Assembly (NCBI GenBank): GCA_023634235.1
Contig: JAMKCF010000022.1
Location: 4,518,541-4,582,540, forward strand
Reading direction: 5' to 3'
DNA length: 64,000 bases
DNA from: Pisaster brevispinus
Lineage: Eukaryota; Echinodermata; Asteroidea; Forcipulatida; Asteriidae
Program-made: the position numbers and the translations under genes
Shown here: in pieces, positions 28,001 to 32,498 of the stretch
How positions within the stretch are numbered: position 1 is the first letter of the stretch
Layout: the number at the start of each line of letters is the position of its first letter
Notes under the pieces: model-generated
What the model was told of the DNA's origin: nothing
The model's database searches: none
The model's input: the letters and a program-made list of their open reading frames with translations, nothing else

Positions 28001-31000
28001 GTCTGTAGGACTCTAGAGTCTAGGTCTGTAGGACTCTAGAGTCTAGGTCTCTAGGACTCTGGAGTCTAGGTCTGTAGGACTCTAGAGTCTAGGTCTGTAG
28101 GACTCTAGAGTCTAGGTCTCTAGGACTCTAGAGTCTAGGTCTCTAGGACTCTAGAGTCTAGGTCTCTAGGACTCTAGAGTCTAGGTCTCTAGGACTCTAG
28201 AGTCTAGGTCTGTAGGACTCTAGAGTCTAGGTCTGTAGGACTCTAGAGTCTAGGTCTGTAGGACTCTAGAGTCTAGGTCTCTAGGACTCTAGAGTCTAGG
28301 TCTCTAGGACTCTAGAGTCTAGGTCTCTAGGACTCTAGAGTCTAGGTCTCTAGGACTCTAGAGTCTAGGTCTCTAGGACTCTAGAGTCTAGGTCTCTAGG
28401 ACTCTAGAGTCTAGGTCTCTAGGACTCTAGAGTCTAGGTCTCTAGGACTCTAGAGTCTAGGTCTCTAGGACTCTAGAGTCTAGGTCTCTAGGACTCTAGA
28501 GTCTAGGTCTCTAGGACTCTAGAGTCTAGGTCTCTAGGACTCTAGAGTCTAGGTCTCTAGGACTCTAGAGTCTAGGTCTCTAGGACTCTAGAGTCTAGGT
28601 CTCTAGGACTCTAGAGTCTAGGTCTCTAGGACTCTAGAGTCTAGGTCTCTAGGACTCTAGAGTCTAGGTCTAGATGGGGGCTGGTCATCTCGCCCCCTAG
28701 CAACCTCGCCCCCAACAAAGTCGCCCCCTGCAAAGTCTCCCCCTAACCGGCTCGCCCCGGGTTGTTACAAAGTCGCCCCCAAACAATGCCGCCCCCTAGC
28801 AAAGTCGCCCCCAGACAATGTCGCCCCCTAGCAAAGTCGCCCCAGATGTTATTTAGTTCGGGAAATAAGGCTTCTTATGGTGGTAATCGTATTGAAAGGA
28901 AAATTTAGTAAAGCCTAATTATAGCCTGTATGTTTAGTTTGTGCTTGGGTAAAAAAACGTCATCAAATAATAAACTCCATGCCCCAAATTTGTCAATGAT
29001 TTTATTGACGTCGCTCAATTTATCGTAAATTATAACACCCAACAAATACTTAATAAGCGTTATAGGCATTTTTTGTACAAATATAATACAGTCATTTGAC
29101 CAGTTCGGGATCATTGACCAGTTCGGGATCACTTCAACTTTGCAATAACCACATAATTAAATTACTTCTCACATTACCAATTTCTGTTGATACATATGAA
29201 GAATAACATCCAATAAACCATTAAACCCAAAATAGGGTGCCAAACATCATTGACAAATAAATTATGGCCATTTTCCTTAAGTTTGTCTGCGATATTGATC
29301 ATTATTTTTTTTTTTAAATGTTGGTTGAAAAACGCTGTTAAAACTTCTCACCTTTAAAATTGGAACGCCAGGGCGAATAACATTTATGTTAAATGCTTAG
29401 AATGTGTAAAAAATATTTCAGGTAAATACTGAGCAGTCGTCTTGTTTTTTTGAGGAGACGAAATTACCGAAATCGTCTTTTTGGGGGCATCGTACCCTTG
29501 ACCAGTTCGGGATCACTCACTACTCAGCATCTCTCATTGCGTCAAATGGTGCCGCACTCATTGAGGTAAAATCTTACTGCTGCAGTCGAAAGTTTATTTG
29601 TTGCTTTTAAGATACATTTCTTCAACAAATTCTTGTAGGAATATTGTTTTTTTGTGAGAAAATGAAACTTGGAGGAGGAAATTGCGACTGTAAGAATAGA
29701 TATTTGGGTCAATGTTGCTTTTAGGCGTGCTTCACCTTTTCATTTGCCTTTGCTGTTGTTTTGTGTTTTTGTTGCTGGATTTTTGCGCTGAGAAAGGAAG
29801 TCCATGTCCATGCCAACACACTTGTGAAGTTTGTGTCCTTGAGAGACAGTTTTATGAATGGGAGTATTGGTTTGCAATAGAGGGCAAGCTACTGATTCAG
29901 AATAGAATCAACTGATCCTGAACTGGTCGAACAGGTGACAATACTTTTCTCAAAGCCTCTTCAAAAGTACTAATCTTTTTTTGTCAGTGGATACTTGGTG
30001 AGTTTTATAACATGTTTAGGTAAACTGATAAACTTTTTTGTTTAAAATGTCAAAGAGATTGCAACCAAAAACAATGTGAATTCAAAAAGTGATCCCGAAC
30101 TGGTCAAATGACTGTACCTAGCAATTACTGAATTACAGATATAACATTTAAAAAATCGTTAGCCTACTTGTTACTAATAGACTTTTTTTTTTCTTCAAAT
30201 AAATAATACATACAAATTAAAACAAAACAATCATTAAATTTAATGATTATTGACATCGTTATTTTTTTCATCCTTTTAATTTTTTTTTATGGTGGATACT
30301 CGGTAGGGTTTCTGAAGTTCAAAACTAGAAATAGCCTCCCCCATTTGGGGATGATCCGGGGGTCTGGCACGCCACCCAAGTGTCTATTCAAATTAGTGGT
30401 TCGAAAGACCATGGAGGTAGAAATAGATCACCTTTTGTATAAAAATACTAAATGTGGCCGACAATGACCAGGAAAACCTGTAGTAAATTTAACATTAAAT
30501 TTTTTAGAGTAGATTTTCAATGTTGGGGGGGGGGGGATGAAAAACGATTAGGCCCTATTTAGACCTTTCACAAGTACATTACTTCAAATGGAATCTTTTC
30601 TGAAAATGATTTTTACTATATCTTTTTTCACAGCTGCTACAAGTGGATCTTTCTGGGTCTGGCCAATTCAAAACCGTTACCATAAGAAGCCTTAATTATT
30701 TTCTGAACTAAAAAAAGTAAATAACATCTGGGGGCGACTTTGCTAGGGGGCGACATTGTCAGGGGGCGACATTGTCATTGTCAGGGGGCGACTTTGTAAC
30801 AACCCGGGGCGAGCCGGGTAGGGGGCGACTTTGCAGGGGGCGACTTTGTTGGGGGCGAGCTTGTTAGGGGGCAAGATGACCAGCATCCGTCTAGACTATC
30901 GACTAGAAGTAGAAGTAGAACTCATGAGTAGGTTAAACTAAGCATTTGTAAATTAAAATAGTAAAGCAAACGTACGTACCTTACTTACAAAGTTATATTT

Positions 31001-31260
31001 AACAATACACATTTATCACAAAAAACTTCAACTTGACCTGCGTTCCTACCTCCATATCCAACTATTTCTACATCAAAACCCTCGGTTGCGAATGAGAGTG
31101 CATGGTACTGCATCCGAGGTGATCTTCCTACATCACCAAGCACCAAGAGGCAAGCCCTCGATCCACATCTAGCCTTTCGGTAACCCATACCCATGATAAA
31201 AAACAGCGTCGTTACACACATCACAGGGTACAAACCCTGAAAATAGAGGTACACCTCCAT
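875..31260 (-). CDS. ALG1: ALG1, chitobiosyldiphosphodolichol beta-mannosyltransferase (5' part, five coding exons)
   Basis: Spliced gene on the minus strand: exons 31260-31050, 17677-17597, 13371-13265, 4333-4185 and 1034-875. The lengths (211, 81, 107, 149 and 160 bp) total 708 bp or 236 codons. Phases 1, 0, 0 and 2 at the four junctions all match, all borders are GT/AG, and no stop interrupts. The family (GT33) adds the first mannose from GDP-mannose to GlcNAc2-PP-dolichol on the cytosolic face of the ER. Recognised by the N-terminal membrane anchor, then GDVGRSPRMQYHAL (exon 1), IDWHNYGYS (exon 4) and the LCVT-AMKEDL and YDRPP stretches (exon 5), which I know from animal ALG1. Human ALG1 is about 460 aa, so roughly half is here; the C-terminal half lies beyond base 1. 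Introns of 13.4, 4.2, 8.9 and 3.2 kb are packed with TEs, but no exon is damaged, so the gene looks functional. Confidence 0.93.
1345..1419. repeat. Perfect 32-bp-arm hairpin
   Basis: Arms 1345-1376 and 1388-1419 are exact reverse complements (outer end GGTCTTAGGTTACTAG) with an 11-bp loop. It lies in ALG1 intron 4. It may be a tiny MITE or a fold-back of an element end; a partly similar stretch (GTGTATTTTGCTTGATAC) occurs at about 59269. No target duplication could be assigned. Confidence 0.75.
2225..3300 (+). mobile_element. CR1/L2-like LINE relic, internally deleted
   Basis: Degraded non-LTR retrotransposon on the plus strand in ALG1 intron 4. About 2280-2500 encodes the end of an apurinic-type endonuclease domain (ELIIAGDLSVHTDN, the GD-N-H motif in mutated form). 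About 2525-2890 jumps straight to the region after the RT catalytic core (WMTQNKLMLNDSKTELLH). The frame resumes at about 2900-3289 with the C-terminal block (QLHWLQIHQRISYKLLIL and AAKLWNCLPKSLR). The RT palm with YADD is missing, so there is an internal deletion of well over 1 kb plus several frameshifts. The protein blocks align with the fuller LINE at 23.2-25.7 kb but are divergent, so probably a different, older subfamily. Confidence 0.85.
3587..3696. repeat. 70-bp-period tandem duplication, AT-rich
   Basis: A block of TTAA repeats followed by ATAATTTTATAGGTTCTG occurs at about 3587-3624 and again at 3657-3694, exactly 70 bp apart and almost identical. It sits 3' of the LINE relic and may be part of its tail or a replication-slippage product. 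Confidence 0.7.
4185..4333 (-). CDS. ALG1: ALG1 exon 4
   Basis: 149-bp exon, acceptor TAG at 4336-4334 and donor GTGAGT from 4184. It has 49 codons from NPPAIPTLAVAW to the Lys before a split Trp codon. It contains the family hallmark IDWHNYGYS and begins with NPP as in human ALG1 (QNPPGLPS). Phase 0 in, phase 2 out. Confidence 0.94.
4488..4897 (+). mobile_element. tRNA-headed SINE, plus strand
   Basis: Starts with a tRNA-like head of about 85 bp: A-box-like TGGCCGAGCCGGTAAGAGC at 4493, an extended variable-arm region as in Leu/Ser tRNAs, and B box GGGTTCGAGTCC at about 4552. The body begins CTTGAGCAAGACACTTAACC, a conserved SINE central domain seen in several animal SINE families, and ends with GCGCCTTGAGCGTCACTGAG and a short TTTATTAA tail. 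It lies in ALG1 intron 3. The head departs from a functional tRNA, so this is not a tRNA gene. Confidence 0.85.
5168..5945. repeat. Hairpin cluster plus flanking dispersed repeat (family B)
   Basis: Three hairpins about 50 bp apart at 5168-5194, 5215-5243 and 5272-5300, each of the type GTGTTCGGGCAATTAGCCCG followed by GAACAC. They are separated by TTTGTTTTTG spacers and followed by a CTTCTTCTT tract. An ATAACTCCTGAA monomer follows at about 5480-5530, and CCCGAACACC recurs at 5932. The same order (hairpins, pyrimidine or ATT tract, monomers) recurs at 18.8-19.9 kb. Mechanism unknown. Confidence 0.6.
5540..5750. repeat. TACATGTA-rich tract
   Basis: About a dozen overlapping copies of ACATGTA/TACATGT in some 200 bp, forming many short self-complementary units. 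The open frame across it is a low-complexity artefact. Confidence 0.7.
6040..6200 (+). repeat. Family B monomer, diverged
   Basis: Contains GATGACGTCATCAGTTGTTG, then CATAACTCAAGAAGTACAAA and TATACATCATCCGAGAGG, the landmark order of the monomer best seen at 19.4-19.9 kb. The preceding motif GACGTCAT with TTGAAATACATTAAATCAA also occurs at 5437-5480, so two neighbouring copies exist. Confidence 0.55.
7104..7257 (-). mobile_element. SINE 3' part, minus strand
   Basis: Read on the minus strand: GGGCAGCACAGGCTGTATAC, CTCCCCGGGGAGCTGAGATG, then TGCTATATAAGAATAATTAA and an ATT-rich tail. This is the usual layout of a tRNA-SINE 3' half. It abuts the left end of the ISL2EU element, while a minus-strand SINE 5' half lies beyond the right end at 12200-12424. 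The halves overlap by about 30 bp of similar sequence, so they may be two copies rather than one split copy. Confidence 0.55.
7422..7641 (+). CDS. ISL2EU transposase exon 1: THAP zinc finger
   Basis: Encodes 73 residues from a Met starting MVNFCAVVNCGHRG. The THAP C2CH signature is present as Cys5, Cys10, Cys67 and His70 (YRVCSAHF) with the invariant Trp at 47. THAP domains bind DNA, here presumably the transposon ends. The exon stops at a donor GTGTGT at 7642 inside GG(V). It is about 160 bp inside the left inverted repeat, as expected for the first exon. The next coding block I recognise is 720 bp downstream, and the intervening helix-turn-helix and first catalytic part of the DDE domain are absent, so this exon belongs to an internally deleted gene. 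Confidence 0.88.
8361..8699 (+). pseudogene. ISL2EU transposase C-terminal DDE exon, frameshifted
   Basis: Preceded by an AG acceptor at 8359-8360. It encodes IILADRGFDIKDV (second catalytic Asp), IPSFMEGKPQLSALDVEK, then after a one-base loss in the run of A near 8490, HLRIHVERIIGGL (catalytic Glu) and a C-terminal tail ending at TAG 8697-8699. This is the DDE_Tnp_4 C-terminal half. Without the shift the frame ends at TAG about 8501. The segment with the first catalytic Asp is not found between 7642 and 8360, so the transposase cannot be functional. Confidence 0.85.
9257..9505 (-). pseudogene. C-terminal PHD finger of the YqaJ protein
   Basis: After the extra base near 9505 the frame reads ELVGKYFTKL and then a C4HC3 PHD finger: WCYC, MIQC, C, WFHFKCL, WLCPDC, ending with a Lys-rich tail and TAA/TTA at 9257-9259. 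PHD fingers read histone tails, so the intact protein could have targeted chromatin (inference). Confidence 0.82.
9558..10523 (-). pseudogene. YqaJ nuclease core
   Basis: 322-codon open segment. It has an N-terminal linker (residues 1-125), then the YqaJ core: WFRYRAGRITASKM (141-154), RWGCDHEIHARNVY with Glu193, FGATPDGLVE with Asp232, GVCEIKCP with Glu247 and Lys249, and the YHYQVQTQIF glutamine motif (Gln288, Gln290). These are all the hallmarks of the family. The frame opens without an ATG because it is interior to a larger protein, and ends at the TAG 9555-9557. Confidence 0.9.
10532..10759 (-). CDS. YqaJ-protein exon 2: SWIM zinc finger
   Basis: Acceptor AG at 10761-10760. The frame continues directly from exon 1 (Gln | Val-Leu-His-Ser). 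It contains CSAHCDCKAGLGEVCAHIAT, a SWIM-type Cys-X-Cys...Cys-X-His finger, followed by YWMEPTKKKVE. A TAA at 10531-10529 closes the frame, and the YqaJ core continues in another frame six bases on, so a small indel rather than an intron is the likely cause. Confidence 0.82.
11230..11577 (-). CDS. YqaJ-protein exon 1 (N-terminal region)
   Basis: The open frame runs further upstream, but the ATG at 11577 (MAAASKMSNVN) or 11559 (MSNVNIQL) is the more likely start; ATGATGGCCGCC at 11577-11580 gives fair initiation context. The exon ends Phe-Gly-Gln at a donor GTAAGT from 11229. Visible motifs are GERARYINKV, MDIMSYLLSTPSPYT and FVNGWLYG, the last resembling the region before the SWIM finger in other transposon YqaJ proteins. 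It lies about 160 bp inside the right inverted repeat. Confidence 0.75.
11746..12197. mobile_element. MITE-A copy 1
   Basis: 452-bp non-autonomous element. Inverted repeats GGAACTAGAGGGCGCACT (11746-11763) and its complement (12180-12197, one mismatch), flanked by TA on both sides (11744-11745, 12198-12199). No coding capacity. It touches the TA duplication of the ISL2EU element (sequence CCC-TA-TA-GGAAC), so the two share a boundary. A second copy is at 31538-33430. The TA target and GGR start are compatible with an ISL2EU-related or mariner-like family; unproven. Confidence 0.82.
12200..12424 (-). mobile_element. tRNA-headed SINE 5' part, minus strand
   Basis: Read on the minus strand: TTATGGCCGGTTTAGTGC (A-box-like), GGGTTCGAATCCCGG (B box, about 12366-12346), CTTGAGCAAGATACTTAATT, GGGTACCTGTGAAGGCAG, then the body truncated at the MITE-A end. 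Same superfamily as the 4488 copy but a different subfamily. Confidence 0.8.
12485..12595. repeat. Short tandem and inverted repeats, TTGTGTGAAGATTTTG type
   Basis: ATCCTGACAAAATCTTG and its inverse CAAGATTTTGTCAGGAT-like arms flank a run of GAAGATTTTGTGT units, making a hairpin followed by about five tandem 13-17-bp units. In ALG1 intron 3. Confidence 0.65.
13265..13371 (-). CDS. ALG1: ALG1 exon 3
   Basis: 107-bp exon, acceptor TTTCAG at 13377-13372 and donor GTAATT from 13264. The first two bases join the last G of exon 2 to give Val (LR-V-FPS). It then has 35 codons with VISYVSKVIWQSMQLYYVML and ends ILVQ. It corresponds to human VFQYGVKVVLQAMYLLWKL...IFLQ, a hydrophobic membrane-associating stretch. 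Confidence 0.9.
13963..14124. mobile_element. 162-bp MITE with about 30-bp inverted repeats
   Basis: Ends GAGCAAGTTCGGGTGGGCGA and its exact complement, the arms continuing CTAGAGTGAC. Flanked by CAT on both sides (13960-13962, 14125-14127). A second inner palindrome (GACCATGC...GCATGGTC) sits at the centre. Non-coding, in ALG1 intron 2. Confidence 0.82.
14125..15180. other. ALG1 intron 2, nothing recognised
   Basis: AT-rich intronic sequence. Open frames at 14341-14799 are short, start inside low-information sequence and match no family I recognise. Confidence 0.5.
15185..15475. repeat. Degenerate array of ATTTTG-CTC words
   Basis: Roughly ten to twelve imperfect units of 22-30 bp containing AAATNATTTTG next to GTGCTC or CACTC. 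In the left half the box reads CACTC, in the right half GAGTG, so orientation flips near 15297. It looks like an ancient short-period satellite folded on itself. Confidence 0.55.
16680..17250. repeat. Repeat cluster rich in GGATCTGATCCACC-like words
   Basis: Multiple copies in both orientations of TGATCC, TTTGCCGGATCTGATCCACC and GCGTTTACACT (for example at 16714, 17063, 17187). This suggests a MITE with internal subterminal repeats. The borders are not clear; candidate ends are GCGTTTACAC near 16714 and CTGGATCTAGTG near 17243. Confidence 0.5.
17597..17677 (-). CDS. ALG1: ALG1 exon 2
   Basis: 81-bp exon, acceptor CACAG at 17682-17678 and donor GTAAGT from 17596. The leading GA completes Gly with the last base of exon 1. 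Then SKPHGDLLVNDKIKLHIM and SDPPGFLR, with a trailing G. Human ALG1 has NSKPHDELLQNNRIQIV at this place. Confidence 0.92.
17790..17990 (+). repeat. Family B monomer
   Basis: AAAAAATCATAACTCGCGAACCACACAATG, TATACATCATCAGAGAGGGC, ACAGTGTGACATCATTTAACC and CTTGACTTCCGGTTAAC appear in the family order. Near 18316 ACAAACACTACATGTTCGGG resembles the end seen at about 5930-5970. Confidence 0.65.
18821..18960. repeat. Duplicated GCTGGAACAG hairpin plus ATT tract
   Basis: CACGCTGGAACAGGTATTGT occurs at about 18821 and 18887, with CTGTTCCAGC between them (18871-18880), so each unit can fold. An (ATT)n tract follows at 18930-18950 and then CTTCTCGGCAATTTT. Architecture parallels the hairpin cluster at 5.17 kb. 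Confidence 0.6.
19438..19910 (+). repeat. Family B array, about four monomers
   Basis: Monomers of 110-150 bp begin near 19438, 19590, 19690 and 19835. Shared core: ATAACTCCTGAACCACACAT, GGATTTTTACAATCTATAC, CATC-GAAAGGGCTC, ACTTCCGGTTCAAACCGGAA. The last word is a near-perfect palindrome. Non-coding. Confidence 0.8.
19990..21500 (+). repeat. Dispersed repeat family C, plus copy
   Basis: Sequence landmarks AAAGGTTTGAAGTGTG (20158), GATTGAAAAGCTATAGTCCA (20291), AAGGCCCTAAATTAGCAC (20371) and TGACACTGTGCTGACTCAAA (20424). A second internal unit at 20620-20760 repeats the middle block with a period of about 350 bp. An inverted copy is at 27230-27860. An unrelated element is inserted at 20761-21442. 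Confidence 0.65.
20761..21442. mobile_element. 682-bp inverted-repeat element inside family C
   Basis: Ends CAGGCCTCAAAGTTC and the complement of CAGGCCTCAAACTTC, one mismatch in 15. Flanked by the direct repeat ACTAAT (20755-20760 and 21443-21448). Removing the element restores TTAGCACTAATTACA, as in the family C unit at 20383 (TTAGCACAAATTACA). Subterminal words GGCC-GTGGTGCCC recur on both sides. No transposase. A 6-bp duplication fits few superfamilies, so class undecided. Confidence 0.8.
21500..22390. other. ALG1 intron 1, nothing recognised
   Basis: No recognisable exon, repeat end or coding similarity; several short AT-rich open frames on both strands look like chance. Confidence 0.45.
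22395..22760 (-). pseudogene. Unidentified coding-like repeat (family E), minus copy
   Basis: The minus strand aligns over more than 300 bp with 55330-55640 plus. Shared words include GATGCATTGAA, CTAACTCAGACCTGCCT, ACAAGGACCTGAACATTCTG, CGCCTTAAATCTCA, CTCTGGGCACATGTCTA and CCAACAAAGACCTTGTCAAG. Both copies keep short coding-like stretches (WAHVY, NKDLVK) but are broken by indels. No family recognised; perhaps the 3' end of a TE gene or retrogene. Confidence 0.5.
23222..25597 (+). pseudogene. LINE ORF2 (endonuclease C-term + reverse transcriptase), one in-frame stop
   Basis: One frame throughout, broken only by TAG at 23831-23833. The first part has the endonuclease tail with GLPSDHHAVLFTLD (the catalytic His region) and the linker PLAPWYTEEVREAKRR. 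The second part (533 codons from 23996) has RT blocks: NYRPIANL, FSEAQSAYRKFHSTET, LLDFSSAFDTIDH (Asp165), GVPQGSVMGPLEFILYT and the catalytic YADD at 256-259. It closes with the C-terminal LHWLPIHKRIQFKILLLVYKA and AAPTCWNKLP blocks. Retrotransposition in cis would need read-through of the stop and the missing 5' part. Confidence 0.9.
23222..25657 (+). mobile_element. CR1/L2-like LINE, 5'-truncated, nearly intact RT
   Basis: Non-LTR retrotransposon in ALG1 intron 1, opposite in orientation to ALG1. It starts inside the endonuclease domain (FNIHVDDETN at about 23219), contains the rest of the endonuclease, the whole RT and the C-terminal region, and ends with a 3' UTR of 60 bp: GCGCTATACAAATG and (TTA)n at 25636-25657, a tail typical of CR1/L2 elements. 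5' truncation is usual for LINE insertions. It is the youngest-looking LINE here. Confidence 0.9.
25806..26282 (-). pseudogene. TRIM/NHL-like beta-propeller gene fragment
   Basis: Minus strand. IKYLIRPSS, GVTKNGELIFS, then after one extra base DNEAVNNISRNCHLLHQF, KPTCIAVNDNNLIAVGYH and SPDGSLIKTLPA. The rhythm (KNGELIFSDNE; PTCIAV; DNNLIAVG; PDGSLIKTLP) resembles the propeller of TRIM56/TRIM2-like proteins, a family much expanded in echinoderms (from memory of the family). At least one frameshift near 26170, no RING or B-box nearby, and the propeller is incomplete, so a relic, perhaps a retrocopy. It could instead be another NHL protein. Confidence 0.5.
26610..26990. repeat. Diverged tandem repeat, GGATGCTTAGA units
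   Basis: Three related units near 26618, 26800 and 26920 containing TTGGATGCTTAGA-A and, downstream, AATAATGG-GACA. Period 120-190 bp, heavily diverged. Confidence 0.45.
27230..27860 (-). repeat. Family C, inverted copy
   Basis: The complement of 20090-20450 with landmarks TTGATTTTGAGTCAGCACAG (27477), GTGCTAATTTAGGGCCTTCT (27536), GTGGACCATAGCCTTCCAAT (27624) and CACACTTCAAACCTTTCACC (27760). About 7 kb separates it from the plus copy. Confidence 0.65.
27995..28673. repeat. 23-bp minisatellite, about 29 copies
   Basis: Unit AGGACTCTAGAGTCTAGG followed by TCTCT. The word GACTCTAGAGTC in it is a perfect 12-bp palindrome. Left units mix TCTGT and TCTCT variants, with one CTCTGGAG variant near 28058; right units from about 28250 are homogeneous, so the right side expanded more recently. 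It lies in ALG1 intron 1 directly against the foldback element at 28675. Confidence 0.97.
28675..30889. mobile_element. Foldback element FB-1, copy 1
   Basis: 2.2-kb element whose arms of roughly 200 bp (28675-28880 and 30690-30889) are inverted repeats. They are built of 20-23-bp words such as CCCCCTAGCAAAGTCGCCCC. Outer end GGGGGCTGGTCATCTCGCCC. GTCTAG occurs at both flanks (28668-28673, 30890-30895), a candidate duplication or a piece of the minisatellite. The middle has no recognisable gene, but holds a 1026-bp insertion. A second copy without it is at 51151-52258. The right end is 160 bp from the ALG1 exon 1 donor. Confidence 0.88.
29089..30114. mobile_element. Mariner-type non-autonomous element inside FB-1
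   Basis: 25-bp perfect inverted repeats beginning CAGTCATTTGACCAGTTC, flanked by TA on both sides (29087-29088, 30115-30116). The word GACCAGTTCGGGATCA is repeated internally: twice at the left end (29098, 29116), once at 29498 and inverted near 29913. TA target and CAGT ends fit Tc1/mariner. No transposase frame; the 67-aa frame at 29712-29915 is Cys-rich and unrecognised. The empty site is preserved in FB-1 copy 2 (TA at 51538-51539). Confidence 0.92.
31050..31260 (-). CDS. ALG1: ALG1 exon 1 (start exon)
   Basis: 211 bp, 70 codons plus one base, donor GTAGG from 31049. The ATG at 31260 (MEVYLYFQGLYPV) gives an N-terminal hydrophobic anchor (residues 8-25) followed by a basic stretch and LVLGDVGRSPRMQYHALSFA, the ALG1 signature. 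The length up to the signature is close to human ALG1. An in-frame ATG at 31320 would add 20 residues and is less likely. The exon ends GYG plus a G that is completed in exon 2. Confidence 0.92.
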
Positions 31261-31392
31261 TAACAGGATAAGGCTACCCTGAACCAAAATGTCCACGTTC
31301 GGAGAAGAAAAAACCGTCATCTTAAGCGACTGAGCTTAAGATCGATTCTAATTTAGTAGAGACGACGATACAGCATCAGGTACAGCGTTATT

Positions 31393-31470
31393 GTTGGGCG
31401 CAATCTTTGAATATGGCCTTTTTTTTAATTCGCGCAATTTCGAAATTTGCGCGCACGCAATTTTTGAACT
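31393..31470. repeat. Inverted repeat partner of 36250-36335
   Basis: TGTTGGGCGCAATCTTTGAA and the following TTAATTCGCGCAATTT are found inverted at 36335-36250 (GCGCGAATTTTTAAAAAGGA, TTCAAAGATTGCGCCCAACA). They may be two ends of one 4.9-kb element or two separate MITE ends. This arm is 130 bp upstream of the ALG1 start codon, so may overlap its promoter. Confidence 0.6.
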
Positions 31471-31576
31471 AAAGTTTGCCCACACAAATAAAAATTGCGC
31501 GGCTGAGGCACGAACTTGACACTGAGGCGGCTCCATAGGAACTAGAGGGCGCACTAGCCTAGTAACGCGGCCCGAA

Positions 31577-32057
31577 GGGCGCACCACACTAAATAAACTC
31601 CTATAGGAACCAATGCTAAATGATAAATATTAAAAAATACTCAAAAAATCGTGTAAGTCTCTCAGCCTCTTGAAAACCAATCAGACATATTTTCGGACAA
31701 CTAAACTTCAGAATTCTTTTCAATTTTTGGCAGGTCAGCCGTTTGGAATTTTTGCTAGCAACCCCAGAAAAAAACACCCCCGAAAATGAACTTTTTCCCA
31801 AACCGACTTGCTGCCAGTTTTCGTGAAGCACTTCTCCACTTGCCTAGTAAAGTAGGGCCAACTTAAACGCCTAAATTTATCAAGTCTCCCCAAAAGTTGA
31901 AACACAGAACCCCCAGGTTGTGCTAGATTCTTATAATTACACATTCTATTAATTGCACGACCCCCAAAACGTTATAATTAAAAAAATTCTGTGGGGTATA
32001 CAAATTATGATAATGAGCTTGGCGCATGAATATTTGTCCTTTTAGTGTGGTGCACCC
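31577..32057. mobile_element. 481-bp inverted-repeat element nested in MITE-A copy 2
   Basis: Ends GGGCGCACCACACTAAA and the complement of GGGTGCACCACACTAAA, 16 of 17 matching. CGAA precedes the left end (31573-31576) and follows the right end (32058-32061), a candidate 4-bp duplication. MITE-A copy 1 is uninterrupted at the matching point (GGCCCGACAAGGGC), confirming insertion. Interior AT-rich, no gene. Confidence 0.75.
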
Positions 32058-32498
32058 CGAAAGGGCACCGCGGCGGCCATTTCGTAAGTAGTCAAAAACA
32101 ACGTCTAATTTGTGCTTGTTGCAACAGAGCAATGGTTAACAATGAAAGGGTTTACTGAGAAATTTATGAATGCCAGTGAAGACCGTTTATAGTACTAAAT
32201 AATCCCCGAATAAGTATAATATTTTAGAATTATATTCCTTCACTTTGGCCAATAAATCATGGCATGTGTGTTCATCCTCTATTGAAACAATAATTGGCCC
32301 CACGAAACAACTTTAATACAGCCGCTCGATTTTTTTAGACCGCATAATGTGTATTTAGCAAGCACACCACGTATTTCGTATTCAATGTTGCCATCGAACA
32401 AAATGGCGCGCGTGTCTCCTTGCGGTCCCGTCACTGATCCACTGATCTGAGTCAGTATAATAGAGATCAGTGGGTCCCGTCCACTGATCTCGCCGTCG

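Noticed and set aside
27995..28673. CRISPR-like array
   Set aside because: Units are contiguous 23-bp tandem copies without unique spacers, in animal DNA: a minisatellite.
28905..29132. 75-codon minus frame
   Set aside because: Starts in the repeated GACCAGTTCGGGATCA words of the mariner-type element and crosses its border.
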